A DNA stretch of 41,971 nucleotides from Lautropia mirabilis (GTDB lineage: Bacteria; Pseudomonadota; Gammaproteobacteria; Burkholderiales; Burkholderiaceae_B): positions 1 to 41,971 of the forward strand of contig CAMCOS010000020.1 of the NCBI GenBank assembly GCA_945876565.1, written 5' to 3'. Under the pieces are notes generated by a model, which saw only the letters and a list, made by a program, of their open reading frames with translations, ran no database searches and had not been told where the DNA came from. The translations under genes were made by a program, and so were the position numbers. Positions 17,082 through 27,244 of the stretch are shown here, one piece after another; the first letter of the stretch is position 1, and each line of letters opens with the position of its first letter.

Positions 17082-18448
17082 TAGCCTTTATTGTCAGGCT
17101 TTTGAGCTGCAGCATTAGGCTTATCATCGAGCGACAAATCGATTTCTTGCAACTTTTGATTGAAGTCAGTGGCGATGTGCTCAGCTCGGCTTTGCACCTG
17201 TTCAACCTGCGAAGACTTGGACTTCGTTTTACGCAACGCCCATGCCAGCAATAACGCGATCAAGGCCAGCAACAACGCAATCGCTGCCGTTGTGTTGTCC
17301 GTGACCCACTGGCTTGCCTTAGAGAAAAAACTGGGCGATGCGGCCTTCGCGGAATCGGATGGTTGAGCCCCACTAGCCCCACTGTCTGCCGCGGAGGAAC
17401 CACCTGCTTGGCCACCTTGGCCGGACGCCATCGCGCTTGAACCAGCGGACTGCTGCTGGGCGCCACCTGTGGCATCTTGCCCTGACTGACCATCAGTGCC
17501 AGCTACTGTTGCGATCGCCCCTTGCAAAGCTTCGATATTCTTTTCCAACGCCTGCTTGCGCTCGAGTTCCTCAGTCATGGCTTTGGCTTGAGCGGCAGCC
17601 GAATCGGCCTGGTCCGCTTGCGGATCTTGTCCTGCGGCCGTCAAGCGAACTTGATCGCTGCCCGGGGCTGCCGGCTCAGTACCAGCCTGCTCAACAGATC
17701 CCTGCTGCTTGGGCGGCGTTTGCAATGTTTGCGCTGTCCCATCCGCAGCAATGCCCTGATTGCCTTGACCAACACCTCGACCCTGCTTGAAAGCGCGAAC
17801 GTGCTCGAGGTACTGCGCTTTGGCAAATGCTGGATCAACTGCACGCACCGCAGCCGCGTCTGGAATCCTGAGGGCAGATCCCGCCTTCAAAAGATTCATA
17901 TTCTCACGCGAGAAAGCGCCAGGATTGGCGCTGTAGAGCGCCCAAAGCTGCTGGTAAAGGTTTGCGCCCTGAACAGGAAATTGGTTAGCGATACCAATCA
18001 GCGTGTCACCGCGCTGCACGGTCACTCGGTCCCCCGCTGGCCTGACCTTAAGTGGTGGGGCAATAATCACGCTGGCTTGTGCGGTTGTGCTCGAGACCGA
18101 CGTGGTAATTAACAACAACACATCAACCACGGTTCGCTCGGTTGGCTGGCTAGACCGGACCTCAACCAGACGGGCATTGCTTTGCCTGCCAGGGTTAACA
18201 GACAGGGTCAGCGTATCAAGCGCAACAGGCGGGTTCAACCCGGCAGCCTGCCACACAGCAGGCGGTGCCAAACTAACCGCGAGCGAAGCCGCCTCTATGT
18301 CGGAAATGTTGGTGATTGACACTTGCACGATCAAAGGCTGGCCAGATGCGGAAGTGACTCGGGAATGACCGATCTCAAACGCATGAACTTGGGCGATGCT
18401 CATGAGCGCGACAGCAGCCAGCGCCATCGAGCGTGCGCTGGTCATCAT
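17081..18448 (-). CDS. fimV: FimV/HubP-like LysM-containing membrane protein
   Basis: A 455-residue protein of the FimV family, which organises the cell pole and type IV pilus function. Order: signal peptide (MMTSARSMALAAVALM, cleaved after QVHA), a FimV N-terminal beta domain (about 24-140), a LysM peptidoglycan-binding motif (about 142-200, VTVQRGDTLIGIANQFPVQG), a long Gln/Ala/Ser/Gly-rich linker, one membrane helix (AAIALLLALIALLLAWAL) and a short charged cytosolic tail. It is short for FimV, and no C-terminal TPR/FimV domain is seen. The start at 18448 has GAGAG nearby; an ATG at 18484 would add 12 charged residues. Position between asd and truA supports the call. Confidence 0.85.
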   Translation of the reverse strand: MMTSARSMALAAVALMSIAQVHAFEIGHSRVTSASGQPLIVQVSITNISDIEAASLAVSLAPPAVWQAAGLNPPVALDTLTLSVNPGRQSNARLVEVRSSQPTERTVVDVLLLITTSVSSTTAQASVIIAPPLKVRPAGDRVTVQRGDTLIGIANQFPVQGANLYQQLWALYSANPGAFSRENMNLLKAGSALRIPDAAAVRAVDPAFAKAQYLEHVRAFKQGRGVGQGNQGIAADGTAQTLQTPPKQQGSVEQAGTEPAAPGSDQVRLTAAGQDPQADQADSAAAQAKAMTEELERKQALEKNIEALQGAIATVAGTDGQSGQDATGGAQQQSAGSSAMASGQGGQAGGSSAADSGASGAQPSDSAKAASPSFFSKASQWVTDNTTAAIALLLALIALLLAWALRKTKSKSSQVEQVQSRAEHIATDFNQKLQEIDLSLDDKPNAAAQKPDNKG

Positions 18449-18508
18449 AAAACTCTCAAGGGAGTTGGATTTCTTATTTTTCATGTCAATCGAGATACGA
18501 GTTTGATC

Positions 18509-18542
18509 GGTTAAGTAACCGTAAATAGCGAGTTACCTAACC
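18509..18542. promoter_or_regulatory. Long inverted repeat upstream of fimV
   Basis: GGTTAAGTAAC (18509-18519) and GTTACCTAACC (18532-18542) form an 11-bp dyad with one mismatch and a 12-bp spacer. There is no T-tract on the fimV (minus) side, so a protein operator or leader hairpin is more likely than a terminator. The binding factor is unknown. Confidence 0.4.
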
Positions 18543-18582
18543 ATTACTTGGCTAATGTGAAACTAAATGTAACAAAATCGGC

Positions 18583-19710
18583 TCAACCACGCTCAAGCAA
18601 AATCTTGAGCATTCGACGCAGCGGCTCTGCGGCACCCCACAGTAATTGGTCACCGACCGTGAAAGCGCTCAGATACGTCGGACCCATGCTCATTTTGCGC
18701 AGACGACCAACCGGTATATCCAAAGTACCGGTTACGGCAACGGGTGACAATTGTTCCATGGTAGCCTGCCGCGAGTTAGGGATGACTTTGGCCCAAGCCG
18801 TGCCCTGAGCAATGATGTCAGAAACTTCATCGAGCGGCACGTCTTTCGTTAACTTGATAGTCAATGCTTGGCTGTGGCAACGCATGGCACCAATGCGCAC
18901 GCACAATCCGTCAATGGGGACTGCCGGATGATCAAATCCTTCGCCTCGACCCAGGATTTTGTTGGTTTCAACCCCTGCCTTCCATTCCTCACGTGACACG
19001 CCATTGCCCAGGTCCTTGTCGATCCACGGAATCAGGTTGCCTGCCAGCGGCACACCAAAGTTATCCACGGGCAAGTTACCACTGCGCTGCAATTGCAGCA
19101 CAGAGCGATCGATCTCCAGGATGGCGCTGGCGGGATCAGCCAGCTTTTGAGCGACATTTGCATTGAGCAGTCCAAACTGATTGAGCAGCTCGCGCATGTG
19201 CTGCGCACCACCGCCTGAGGCAGCCTGGTAGGTCATGCTGGTCATCCACTCGATCAAACCCGCGTGAAACAAACCAGCCAAGCCCATCAACATGCAAGAC
19301 ACAGTACAGTTGCCACCGACGAAGTCTTTGGTGCCTTTGCTTAAGGCGGCATCAATGACAGCGCGGTTGACCGGATCCAAGACGATAACGGCGTCGGGCT
19401 TCATTCGAAGCGTGCTAGCCGCATCGATCCAATACCCACGCCAACCAGCCGTGCGCAATTTGTCGTGCACTGCCGTGGTGTAGTCACCGCCTTGGGTGGT
19501 GACAATCATGGGTAGCTTTTTCAGCGCGTCTATATCGTAGGCATCATGCAAGATGCCGCCACCCGCCCAATCAGGCGCATGGCCACCGACGTTACTCGTG
19601 GAGAAAAAAACTGGCTCCAATCCAGCGAAGTCGTTTTCTTCGCGCATGCGTTGCATCAGCACAGAGCCAACCATGCCTCGCCATCCGATAAAACCGACAG
19701 AAGAACTCAT
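18583..19710 (-). CDS. asd: Aspartate-semialdehyde dehydrogenase
   Basis: A 375-residue NADP-dependent enzyme reducing aspartyl phosphate to aspartate semialdehyde, the branch point to lysine, threonine and methionine. The N-terminal Rossmann motif is [18 protein letters not shown]. The active-site cysteine is Cys135 in [10 protein letters not shown], the same number as in E. coli Asd. Length matches the gram-negative long form (about 370). A terminator separates it from leuB, so it likely starts a new transcript with fimV-truA-trpF. Confidence 0.98.
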   Translation of the reverse strand: MSSSVGFIGWRGMVGSVLMQRMREENDFAGLEPVFFSTSNVGGHAPDWAGGGILHDAYDIDALKKLPMIVTTQGGDYTTAVHDKLRTAGWRGYWIDAASTLRMKPDAVIVLDPVNRAVIDAALSKGTKDFVGGNCTVSCMLMGLAGLFHAGLIEWMTSMTYQAASGGGAQHMRELLNQFGLLNANVAQKLADPASAILEIDRSVLQLQRSGNLPVDNFGVPLAGNLIPWIDKDLGNGVSREEWKAGVETNKILGRGEGFDHPAVPIDGLCVRIGAMRCHSQALTIKLTKDVPLDEVSDIIAQGTAWAKVIPNSRQATMEQLSPVAVTGTLDIPVGRLRKMSMGPTYLSAFTVGDQLLWGAAEPLRRMLKILLERG

Positions 19711-19732
19711 TTTTTGTTATGCCCAATCGATC

Positions 19733-19776
19733 AAAAAAAGTGTGCCGACGAGATTAAAAACCAGTCATCGGCACAC
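19733..19776 (-). terminator. Intrinsic terminator after leuB
   Basis: On the minus strand GTGTGCCGA and TCGGCACAC form a 9-bp stem (19768-19776 with 19740-19748) with a 19-nt loop, followed by T7. It ends the leuCDB transcript before asd. Confidence 0.85.
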
Positions 19777-19791
19777 CGACTCAACTGGACA

Positions 19792-20874
19792 TCATAACGT
19801 GCCAAGCGCCTTCAACACAGCGTCGCCCATCTCTGCAGTACCAACCTTGGTGGTTCCGGCTTCAAAAATGTCGGCTGTACGCAACCCTTGGGACAAAACC
19901 TGACGCACGGCTGACTCGATTCGAGCGGCCGCAGCACCCTCGTTTAGCGAATAGCGCAACATCATGGCAGCCGATAAGATTGTCGCCAAGGGATTGGCAA
20001 TGCCCTGACCCGCGATATCTGGTGCCGAACCATGGCTTGGCTCATAGAGGCCTTGACCGGACTGATTCAACGATGCAGAGGGCAACATGCCAATTGAGCC
20101 AGTCAACATGGCTGCCTCGTCCGACAGAATGTCACCAAACAAGTTTCCAGTCACGATGACATCAAACTCCTTCGGAGCCCTCACCAATTGCATGGCCGCG
20201 TTGTCAACGTACATGTGTGTCAAAGCAACATCCGGATATTCTTTCGACACATCAATCACAATGTCGCGCCAGAACTGGGATGTTTCGAGCACATTGGCCT
20301 TGTCCACGCTGCAAAGCTTGCCGCGGCGTTTCTTGGCAGCCTGAAATCCCAAATGGGCGATACGGCGCACTTCCGGTTCGGCGTAACGCATGGTGTCAAA
20401 CCCCTCGCGCTCCCCGACAAAAGAACCATCGACCGCGGTACGAACACCGCGGGGCTGACCAAAATAAATATCGCCCGTTAGCTCACGCAGGATCAAAATA
20501 TCCAAGCCCGAAACAACCTCGGGCTTCAAAGATGATGCATTAGCGAGCTCCGGATATAAAACCGCTGGCCGCAGATTGGCAAACAAACCAAGCGCTTTAC
20601 GCAAGCCAAGAATCGCTTGCTCGGGCCGATGCTCACGTGGCAGCTTGTCGTACTTCCAATCACCGACAGCGCCAAACAAAATCGCATCGCTGGATTTTGC
20701 TAATTCAAGCGTTAAGGCCGGCAATGGATGGCCGTACTGGTCGTAAGCAGCCCCGCCAACAGGCGCCTGATTCACTTCAATCGACAATCCGAGCGCATGT
20801 AGAACTCGCAAGGCTTGCTCGACAATTTCGGCTCCGATGCCGTCACCCGGCAATACTGCAATCTTGTGTGTCAT
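19792..20874 (-). CDS. leuB: 3-isopropylmalate dehydrogenase
   Basis: A 360-residue NAD-dependent enzyme that oxidises and decarboxylates 3-isopropylmalate in leucine synthesis. Characteristic stretches are [33 protein letters not shown], the metal-binding [18 protein letters not shown] and [18 protein letters not shown]. Its ATG overlaps the leuD stop (ATGA). It is last in leuCDB, and a terminator follows. Confidence 0.98.
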   Translation of the reverse strand: MTHKIAVLPGDGIGAEIVEQALRVLHALGLSIEVNQAPVGGAAYDQYGHPLPALTLELAKSSDAILFGAVGDWKYDKLPREHRPEQAILGLRKALGLFANLRPAVLYPELANASSLKPEVVSGLDILILRELTGDIYFGQPRGVRTAVDGSFVGEREGFDTMRYAEPEVRRIAHLGFQAAKKRRGKLCSVDKANVLETSQFWRDIVIDVSKEYPDVALTHMYVDNAAMQLVRAPKEFDVIVTGNLFGDILSDEAAMLTGSIGMLPSASLNQSGQGLYEPSHGSAPDIAGQGIANPLATILSAAMMLRYSLNEGAAAARIESAVRQVLSQGLRTADIFEAGTTKVGTAEMGDAVLKALGTL

Positions 20875-21530
20875 CGCCGTGCTCCAACTGGTTGAACATC
20901 AAGCCATGGGTGCAAAGCCAGACGCTGGGCCTCAAACGCTCGAATTTTGTCGGCCTGCTTTAACGTCAGGCCGATTTCGTCCAGGCCATGGACAAGGCAG
21001 TCTTTACGAAACGCGTCAATTTCGAATCCGAACTCACGCCCATCACCGGTACGCACAACTTGAGCTGGCAGATCGACGACGAGCTCATAGCCATTGAATC
21101 CATTGACCTCATCAAACAAACGAGCCACCTCCATGTCGGTCAACGCGATCGGCAACAGACCGTTCTTAAAGCAGTTATTAAAGAAAATATCAGCAAACGA
21201 TGGGGCAATCACTGCCCGAAAACCGTATTGCAACAGTGCCCATGGCGCATGCTCACGACTTGATCCACAGCCAAAGTTCTTACGCGCCAAAAGAATCGAA
21301 GCACCTTGATAACGAGGCTGATTTAAAACAAAGTCCGGATTTAAGGGACGTTTGCTGTTGTCCATGCCTGGCTCACCATGATCAAGATAGCGCAACTCAT
21401 CAAACAAGTTAGGCCCAAAACCGGTGCGCTTGATGGACTTCAAAAACTGCTTCGGAATGATCAAGTCCGTATCAACGTTCTCACGATCAAGCGGTGCGAC
21501 AACACCTTTGTGAACTGAAAATTTATCCAT
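20871..21530 (-). CDS. leuD: 3-isopropylmalate dehydratase small subunit
   Basis: The 219-residue swivel-domain partner of LeuC. The family start [20 protein letters not shown] and the conserved [14 protein letters not shown] are present; the latter loop contacts the substrate. Length is slightly long (usual about 200-215), with a basic C-terminal tail. It starts 8 bp after leuC and overlaps leuB by 4 bp. Confidence 0.98.
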   Translation of the reverse strand: MDKFSVHKGVVAPLDRENVDTDLIIPKQFLKSIKRTGFGPNLFDELRYLDHGEPGMDNSKRPLNPDFVLNQPRYQGASILLARKNFGCGSSREHAPWALLQYGFRAVIAPSFADIFFNNCFKNGLLPIALTDMEVARLFDEVNGFNGYELVVDLPAQVVRTGDGREFGFEIDAFRKDCLVHGLDEIGLTLKQADKIRAFEAQRLALHPWLDVQPVGARR

Positions 21531-21538
21531 ATCGATTC

Positions 21539-22942
21539 CTAGCCCAGCGTGCGTACATCAACAAAATGCCCTGCAATCGCGGCAGCTGCGGCCATTGCTG
21601 GGCTGACCAGGTGTGTTCGACCGCCCTGACCCTGCCGACCCTCAAAATTCCGATTGGACGTCGATGCGCAGCGCTCACCGGGTTCCAGTCGATCCGCGTT
21701 CATGGCCAAACACATCGAACAGCCGGGTTCACGCCACTCAAAGCCTGATTCCAAAAAAATCTTGTCCAGGCCTTCACGCTCAGCCTGCTGCTTGACTAAT
21801 CCCGAACCAGGCACAACCATCGCTTGCCGGATGTTGGTGGCAACCCGCTTGCCGCGAACAACAGCTGCGGCAGCGCGAAGGTCTTCGATACGGGAGTTGG
21901 TGCAGGAGCCGATAAAGACTTTGTCAATCTTGATCGATGTAATGGGCGTATTGGGCTCTAGCCCCATGTACTGCAATGCGCGCTCCATGCCATTGCGACG
22001 CGTGGGATCTTTTTCTTTATCAGGGTCCGGCACACGATCAGTCACTGGCAAAACCATTTCTGGCGACGTTCCCCAGGTCACCTGTGGCACGATATCGGCT
22101 GCATTGACCTGCACCACCCGATCAAAGTGAGCCCCCTCATCGGAATACAGCGTGCGCCAGTACTGAACCGCCGAATCCCAGAGTGCACCTGTGGGCGCAA
22201 ATGGTCGACCACGGAAATACTCAATCGTTTTGTCATCGACGGCCACCATGCCCGAACGAGCACCCGCCTCGATCGCCATGTTGCACACGGTCATTCGACC
22301 TTCAATGCTAAGGTCCCGGATCGCACTGCCGCCAAACTCGATGGCGTAGCCTGTGCCGCCAGCCGTCCCAATGACGCCGATGATATGCAGAACAACATCC
22401 TTGGCCGTGCAGCCCGCTGGCAGCCTGCCATCGACTTTAACCAGCATGTTCTTGCTTTTCTTTGCCAGCAAGGTTTGCGTTGCCAGCACATGCTCGACTT
22501 CCGAGGTACCGATCCCGTGCGCTAGGGCACCAAAGGCGCCATGAGTACTGGTATGCGAATCACCACAGACAACTGTCATGCCAGGCAAGGTTGCACCTTG
22601 CTCGGGTCCGATGACGTGCACAATGCCTTGGCGCAGGTCATTCATTTTGAATTCGATCACACCGAATTTTTCGCAGTTCTGATCTAGCGTATCGACTTGC
22701 AGCTTGGAGATCGGATCCGCAATTCCACTTTTGCGATCTTGTGTCGGCACGTTGTGATCAGCAACCGCCAGATTGGCACTGACCCGCCAGGGCTTTCGAC
22801 CTGCCATGTCCAAGCCCTCGAAAGCCTGAGGGCTCGTGACCTCATGCAGTAACTGCCGGTCAATGTACAAAATGACCGTGCCATCGGCTTGCTGGTGCAC
22901 GACATGTGCATCCCATAATTTGTCGTAAAGCGTACGTTTCAT
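21539..22942 (-). CDS. leuC: 3-isopropylmalate dehydratase large subunit
   Basis: The 467-residue aconitase-like subunit isomerises 2- to 3-isopropylmalate using a [4Fe-4S] cluster. Cluster cysteines are visible in [14 protein letters not shown] and in [11 protein letters not shown]. The start is the ATG at 22942 ([15 protein letters not shown]), with GGAAA seven bases upstream; a longer frame to 23029 is rejected. It heads leuCDB. No leucine-rich leader peptide was found upstream. Confidence 0.98.
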   Translation of the reverse strand: MKRTLYDKLWDAHVVHQQADGTVILYIDRQLLHEVTSPQAFEGLDMAGRKPWRVSANLAVADHNVPTQDRKSGIADPISKLQVDTLDQNCEKFGVIEFKMNDLRQGIVHVIGPEQGATLPGMTVVCGDSHTSTHGAFGALAHGIGTSEVEHVLATQTLLAKKSKNMLVKVDGRLPAGCTAKDVVLHIIGVIGTAGGTGYAIEFGGSAIRDLSIEGRMTVCNMAIEAGARSGMVAVDDKTIEYFRGRPFAPTGALWDSAVQYWRTLYSDEGAHFDRVVQVNAADIVPQVTWGTSPEMVLPVTDRVPDPDKEKDPTRRNGMERALQYMGLEPNTPITSIKIDKVFIGSCTNSRIEDLRAAAAVVRGKRVATNIRQAMVVPGSGLVKQQAEREGLDKIFLESGFEWREPGCSMCLAMNADRLEPGERCASTSNRNFEGRQGQGGRTHLVSPAMAAAAAIAGHFVDVRTLG

Positions 22943-23058
22943 GGCAGCGTTTCCAGCTAAGTTGCAATAAATATGATCCGCAATGAGCGTTGCCCAAACT
23001 GTTACAGCGAACATCACCTTTTTGAACAAACAGCCCGACTAAACGAGCTACCTAGTCC

Positions 23059-23094
23059 GGCCTTTGATCAGGCCTTTGATCAGGCTTTCGATTA
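23059..23094. repeat. 12-bp tandem repeat between leuC and aroC
   Basis: GGCCTTTGATCA occurs twice back to back (23059-23070 and 23071-23082), followed by a diverged third unit GGCTTTCGATTA. It lies upstream of leuC and just downstream of aroC, so it could serve as an operator array for leuCDB or be neutral. Confidence 0.6.
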
Positions 23095-23105
23095 TGCCAT
23101 GTGGG

Positions 23106-24164
23106 CTAACCGCATTGCGCTCTATGTCTTAGTGCATGGTCCATCAACACGATCGCCAGCAGTGCTTCGGCAATCGGTGTGGCACGAATGCCAACACATG
23201 GATCGTGGCGACCAAGCGTTTGGACCAACACAGGCTCACCCGCCCGGTTGATTGATCGACGCTCAATCCGAATGCTGGAGGTAGGCTTAATGGCTAAGCT
23301 CACCGTGATATCTTGACCCGTCGAGATGCCACCAAGCACACCGCCCGCGTTATTTCCCAAAAAACCGGTCGGGGTAATCTCATCGCCATGCTCAGATCCA
23401 CGCTGGGTAACACTTTTAAAGCCTGCGCCAATCTCTACGCCCTTAACCGCATTGAGCCCCATCATGGCATGAGCGATGTCTGCGTCTAGGCGATCATAGA
23501 TTGGCTCGCCCCAGCCGCCCGGCAGACCACTAGCCACAACCTCGATGCGGGCACCAATGGAGTCCCCGTCTCGTCGCAATTGATCCATGTATGACTCTAA
23601 CGCATCAATCAGTGAGCCATTGGCTGCAAAAAAAGGATTATTCGGTACGTGACTCCAGGCCTCAAAGGGGATCTCAATTGGCCCCAACTGGCTCATGTAG
23701 CCCCTGACTTCGATGCCATGGACTGTTTTAAGCCATTTTTTTGCGACCGCACCCGCCGCGACCGTGGGCGCCGTTAATCTTGCGGAAGAACGGCCACCCC
23801 CTCTAGGGTCTCGAATGTCGAACTTTTTCCAGTACGCGTAGTCCGCATGGCCTGGCCGAAACGTATCCGTGATGGCGCTATAGTCCCTGCTGCGAGCATC
23901 TTGGTTACGAATCAACAAGCCAATGGGCGTTCCAGTGGTCACGCCTTCAAACACACCCGACAGAATCTCCACTTGGTCTGGTTCTTGGCGCTGTGTGACA
24001 TGGCGCGAGGTACCAGGCCGGCGTCGGTCGAGCTCGATTTGAATGTCAGCACCGTCAAGCGCTAACCCGGGCGGGCAGCCATCAACCACACAGCCAATCG
24101 CTGGTCCGTGCGATTCTCCAAAATTCGTGACACAAAATAGCTTTCCGAGAGAGTTGCCTGACAT
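23106..24164 (-). CDS. aroC: Chorismate synthase
   Basis: A 352-residue FMN-dependent lyase making chorismate from EPSP, the last common step to aromatic amino acids, folate and ubiquinone. Signature regions are present: [36 protein letters not shown] and [15 protein letters not shown]. Length is typical. The start at 24164 fits family N-termini, although the Shine-Dalgarno is weak. The upstream region has three 12-bp repeats. Confidence 0.98.
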   Translation of the reverse strand: MSGNSLGKLFCVTNFGESHGPAIGCVVDGCPPGLALDGADIQIELDRRRPGTSRHVTQRQEPDQVEILSGVFEGVTTGTPIGLLIRNQDARSRDYSAITDTFRPGHADYAYWKKFDIRDPRGGGRSSARLTAPTVAAGAVAKKWLKTVHGIEVRGYMSQLGPIEIPFEAWSHVPNNPFFAANGSLIDALESYMDQLRRDGDSIGARIEVVASGLPGGWGEPIYDRLDADIAHAMMGLNAVKGVEIGAGFKSVTQRGSEHGDEITPTGFLGNNAGGVLGGISTGQDITVSLAIKPTSSIRIERRSINRAGEPVLVQTLGRHDPCVGIRATPIAEALLAIVLMDHALRHRAQCG

Positions 24165-24170
24165 GATCGC

Positions 24171-24206
24171 TTTTAAGGGGTTCTTTTAAGGGTTCTTCTA
24201 AGGGCT
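24171..24206. repeat. 12-13 bp tandem repeats upstream of aroC
   Basis: Three units of a TTTTAAGGGGTTC-like sequence (TTTTAAGGGGTTC, TTTTAAGGGTTC, TTCTAAGGGCTG) run head to tail within about 45 bp of the aroC start codon. They occupy the place where a ribosome binding site and leader would be. Confidence 0.55.
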
Positions 24207-24286
24207 GTTAGCCGTTATGTTTTCTAAAAGTTGGATTATCGCACCATGCGTGATGGCTCGATATAAATGTCCAAGCCCGCGTTCGT

Positions 24287-24709
24287 CTAGTGGCTGCCTG
24301 AAAGTGACTGTTTCTCCTTGGCCGCCAATTGCGCCGCGCGCTTGGCAGGCCGTACATAAAAGATCGCAGCAAAGAAAAACACTGCTGAGAGCACGATCTC
24401 AATCCAGGCCAGTGTCACGCCAGGACCAGGCGGATCTGACATGGCTCGCGTCACACCTTCCATTAAGTAAAGCAACACGAGCATGGCTGCCCATTGCATG
24501 GTGTAGATGCTGCCTTTGGCCACGCCACGAAATGCAAACACCAGCGGCAAAGCTTTGAGGAACAGCAACGTACCGCCTGGTCGTAATGGCGCCAGAAAAA
24601 TCTCCCACGCCAAACATAATAAAAACAGCAGCCAAAGGCTGATGTTGGCAATGAGCTTCAAACGCCTAGACAGCGTAACGGTGTCACTTTCACTCTGTGT
24701 TGCTATCAT
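24287..24709 (-). CDS. DUF2069 inner-membrane protein
   Basis: A 140-residue protein with four hydrophobic segments (ISLWLLFLLCLAWEIF, LLFLKALPLVFAFRGV, MQWAAMLVLLYLMEGVTRAM, LAWIEIVLSAVFFFAAIFYV). The fold pattern and the GSIYTMQW and EGVTRAMSDP stretches match DUF2069, of unknown function. It is divergent from the YihY-type gene, a neighbourhood common in Burkholderiales (where wrbA often lies between; it is absent here). The start codons lie only 35 bp apart. Confidence 0.85.
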   Translation of the reverse strand: MIATQSESDTVTLSRRLKLIANISLWLLFLLCLAWEIFLAPLRPGGTLLFLKALPLVFAFRGVAKGSIYTMQWAAMLVLLYLMEGVTRAMSDPPGPGVTLAWIEIVLSAVFFFAAIFYVRPAKRAAQLAAKEKQSLSGSH

Positions 24710-24744
24710 GTTTAGATTGTCTCGCTAACTGTCTCGAGGTTGAC

Positions 24745-25620
24745 ATGCCGGGATCCTTGCTCAATGATACTTGCCAATCAGGGCGCCGCATCATCACCGC
24801 CACCCTGAACGACAATTTACTGCACGTTGCCGCTAGCCTCGCGTTTACAACAATTTTGGCCATCGTTCCATTATTGACGGTCACACTTTCCTTGATGACG
24901 GCGTTTCCAATATTTTCTGAGTTTGAATCATCGCTACAACAATTCTTGCGCCAGCAGTTCTTACCCGCCGAATTTGCTTCAACGGTCATGCAATACCTTG
25001 ATGAGTTTGTCAGCAAAGCGACCAGTCTGTCTGCCATTGGGGGTGCTTTTTTACTGGTCACCGCCATTTTGGTGATCATGTCGGTTGACGATGCGCTCAA
25101 TGATATCTGGCATATCAAGCGCAAGCGACCATTCGGCCAGCGGTTCCTGATTTACTGGGCCGTGCTGACCCTCGGTCCGATCATTCTGGGTGCAAGTTTG
25201 TGGACATCCTCGTCCGTGGTTCAACAAGCCCTCCTCTACAACGGCGCTAACGCTATCATGCCTTGGCATGTTGCTGCCTCTTGGCTACCTTTCCTTATAA
25301 GCTGGATCGGCTGCACGCTGCTATTTATCGCCGTGCCCAACTGCAAAGTCGGTTTTGTGCCGGCTCTACTGGGCGGAATGCTAAGCAGTTTTTTGTTCCA
25401 GCTTATCAAGTGGGGACTTGGTGTTTATCTCGCCAACTTCCCGACTTACACATTGATATACGGCGCTTTCTCTGTGTTGCCAACATTTTTGATGTGGGTT
25501 TACCTGTCGTGGCTAGCTTTCCTTTTTGGAGCAATCATCGCTGCTAATGTGCCTCGTCAGCTCACGGACAACCGAATCGATGTGCATGCGCATCATGACA
25601 AGCTTTGCGCAGACACTTAA
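24745..25620 (+). CDS. YihY/BrkB-family inner-membrane protein
   Basis: A 291-residue polytopic protein of the YihY/BrkB family (once misnamed ribonuclease BN). About six membrane segments are visible, with the family pattern AASLAFTTILAIVPLLTV near residue 29, then WTSSSV, WIGCTLLFIAVPN and IYGAFSVLPTFLMWVYLSW. Function is not established; a transport or envelope role has been proposed. The start at 24745 has a Shine-Dalgarno GAGGT four bases upstream; an ATG at 24697 lacks one and lies inside the divergent DUF2069 start. Confidence 0.9.
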   Translation: MPGSLLNDTCQSGRRIITATLNDNLLHVAASLAFTTILAIVPLLTVTLSLMTAFPIFSEFESSLQQFLRQQFLPAEFASTVMQYLDEFVSKATSLSAIGGAFLLVTAILVIMSVDDALNDIWHIKRKRPFGQRFLIYWAVLTLGPIILGASLWTSSSVVQQALLYNGANAIMPWHVAASWLPFLISWIGCTLLFIAVPNCKVGFVPALLGGMLSSFLFQLIKWGLGVYLANFPTYTLIYGAFSVLPTFLMWVYLSWLAFLFGAIIAANVPRQLTDNRIDVHAHHDKLCADT

Positions 25621-25668
25621 AATCAAATCACTTGGTCTAATTTCAAACGTGTACAGGAGTGCATTCCT

Positions 25669-26127
25669 ATGCTCAGAGTCAGTGAAATTCTTAGAGTCAA
25701 GGGTAATACCTTGTTCACGGCCACGCCGGACATGCCCGTGCGCGAGGCAATTAGCACCATGACCGAACATGACATTGGTTCGCTCGTGATCATGGAGCAC
25801 GGAACGTTGGTTGGCATGCTAACTTTCCGTGAGATTTTGCGTCACTTGCACCAAAACAATGGAAGCGTGGGTGAATACACCATTCGTGCCATCATGGACG
25901 ATGCGCCCTTTAGTGTCACGCCAAACACGGAAGCCGATGAGATGCAGCGCCTAATGCTGGCCAAGCACTCGCGTTACATGCCCGTCATGGATGGCCCGAC
26001 TTTAATGGGGGTCATTTCCTTTTATGACTTGGCGCAGGCCATTGTGGCAGCGCAAAAATTTGAAAACTCGATGCTCAAAGCCTACATACGTGACTGGCCC
26101 TCTGACCCCGAGCAACACAAGTCCTGA
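25669..26127 (+). CDS. CBS-domain pair protein
   Basis: A 152-residue protein made almost wholly of two CBS motifs (about 12-67 and 78-137), forming one Bateman module likely to bind an adenosyl nucleotide. Markers are TPDMPVREAISTMTEHDIGSLVIM with VGMLTFREI, and the second copy MGVISFYDLAQ. No catalytic or membrane domain is attached, so it is probably a stand-alone regulator. Shine-Dalgarno AGGAG precedes the ATG. The stop lies one base from the convergent dusA stop. Confidence 0.88.
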   Translation: MLRVSEILRVKGNTLFTATPDMPVREAISTMTEHDIGSLVIMEHGTLVGMLTFREILRHLHQNNGSVGEYTIRAIMDDAPFSVTPNTEADEMQRLMLAKHSRYMPVMDGPTLMGVISFYDLAQAIVAAQKFENSMLKAYIRDWPSDPEQHKS

Positions 26128-26128
26128 A

Positions 26129-27139
26129 TCAGAAACTCTCTAAATGGGTGTCTGAGGCTTGCACATACTGCCAAGCCTGCAGCAGAAGATCCGGATCGTT
26201 TGCGCTCAAAAGACGCTGATCTGACAACATTTGGCGCCAGCGCCGGGCGCCGCGCTGGCCTTGCGCAAATCCAAGCATGGTTCTGGCAATGACCCGCAAA
26301 GGCACTGCGCGCACGACTTGATCAGCCGCATACTCCTTCATGGTGGCCAGCACCTCGTTTTGGACGGCGGCTTGGCTGCGGTGGCCTAACAACACAGACA
26401 GCCGGTCCAAAATGAGCGGATCATGCCAAGCCGCCCGTCCAAGCATCACCCCATCAAACTGGGTCAAAGCATCTTGACACTGCTCAACCTGAGTCAGGCC
26501 ACCATTGACCACAAAAACCGCGTCCGGGAAATCCACGCGCAGTTGTGCCGCCTGGTCGTAACGTAAGGGCGGTATTTCCCGGTTCTCTTTGGGTGAAAGG
26601 CCACCAAGAACCGCATGCCGGGCATGAACGATAAATACGCGGCAACCAACGGCAAAGAGCTTGCCGACAAAATCGCGCACAAATCCATAGTCGGTAATGC
26701 CGTCAAGCCCCAGCCGGTGTTTTACCGTCACTGGCACAGACACGGCATCGAGCATCGCCTTGATGCAATCAGCCACTAAATCAGGATCACGCATCAGGCA
26801 AGCACCAAACGAACCCTTTTGTACCCTATCCGAGGGGCAACCGCAATTCAGGTTGATTTCGTCATAGCCCCAGCGCTCACCAATTTGCGCACACTTGGCA
26901 AGATCTCGCGGTTCACTGCCACCAAGCTGCAGTGCCACCGGATGTTCTTCTTCATTAAAATCCAGGTGCCTTGCCTGATCACCAAATATCAGCGCGCCTG
27001 TGGTGGTCATCTCGCTGTAAAGACGCGCTCGAGGCGCAAGCAATCGATGAAAGTACCGGCAATGCCTATCCGTGACATCAATCATGGGGGCCACGCACAA
27101 CTGCCAATCCTGTGGGTTAATAGGTTTCATGGTTCCCAT
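26129..27139 (-). CDS. dusA: tRNA-dihydrouridine(20/20a) synthase DusA
   Basis: A 336-residue FMN-dependent reductase acting on D-loop uridines 20 and 20a. The Dus pattern is VAPMIDVTDRHCRYFHRL, EINLNCGCPSDRVQKGSFGACLM with the catalytic cysteine in the Gly-rich segment, VKHRLGLDG, and VFIVHARHA. The ARHAVLGGLSPKENREIPPL stretch is typical of DusA rather than DusB/C. The start is the ATG at 27139 or three codons on (27130); neither has a clear Shine-Dalgarno. It is divergent from thrB. Confidence 0.95.
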   Translation of the reverse strand: MGTMKPINPQDWQLCVAPMIDVTDRHCRYFHRLLAPRARLYSEMTTTGALIFGDQARHLDFNEEEHPVALQLGGSEPRDLAKCAQIGERWGYDEINLNCGCPSDRVQKGSFGACLMRDPDLVADCIKAMLDAVSVPVTVKHRLGLDGITDYGFVRDFVGKLFAVGCRVFIVHARHAVLGGLSPKENREIPPLRYDQAAQLRVDFPDAVFVVNGGLTQVEQCQDALTQFDGVMLGRAAWHDPLILDRLSVLLGHRSQAAVQNEVLATMKEYAADQVVRAVPLRVIARTMLGFAQGQRGARRWRQMLSDQRLLSANDPDLLLQAWQYVQASDTHLESF

Positions 27140-27244
27140 TTTACGTTGATAGCGACACAGGATTTGAACGTGCCTTTGCCTCGTCTACAATGCCCGTACT
27201 TTGGCAGATAACTTGCCGCGACCAATTTTTGGTGGTACACCTCA

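Noticed and set aside
22973-23251. Plus-strand frame with AFDQAFDQAFDY repeat between leuC and aroC
   Set aside because: The repeat reflects the 12-bp DNA tandem; the rest lies antisense within aroC.
27140-27244. Riboswitch or Thr attenuator upstream of thrB
   Set aside because: The 105-bp gap has no terminator hairpin or Thr/Ile-rich leader peptide.
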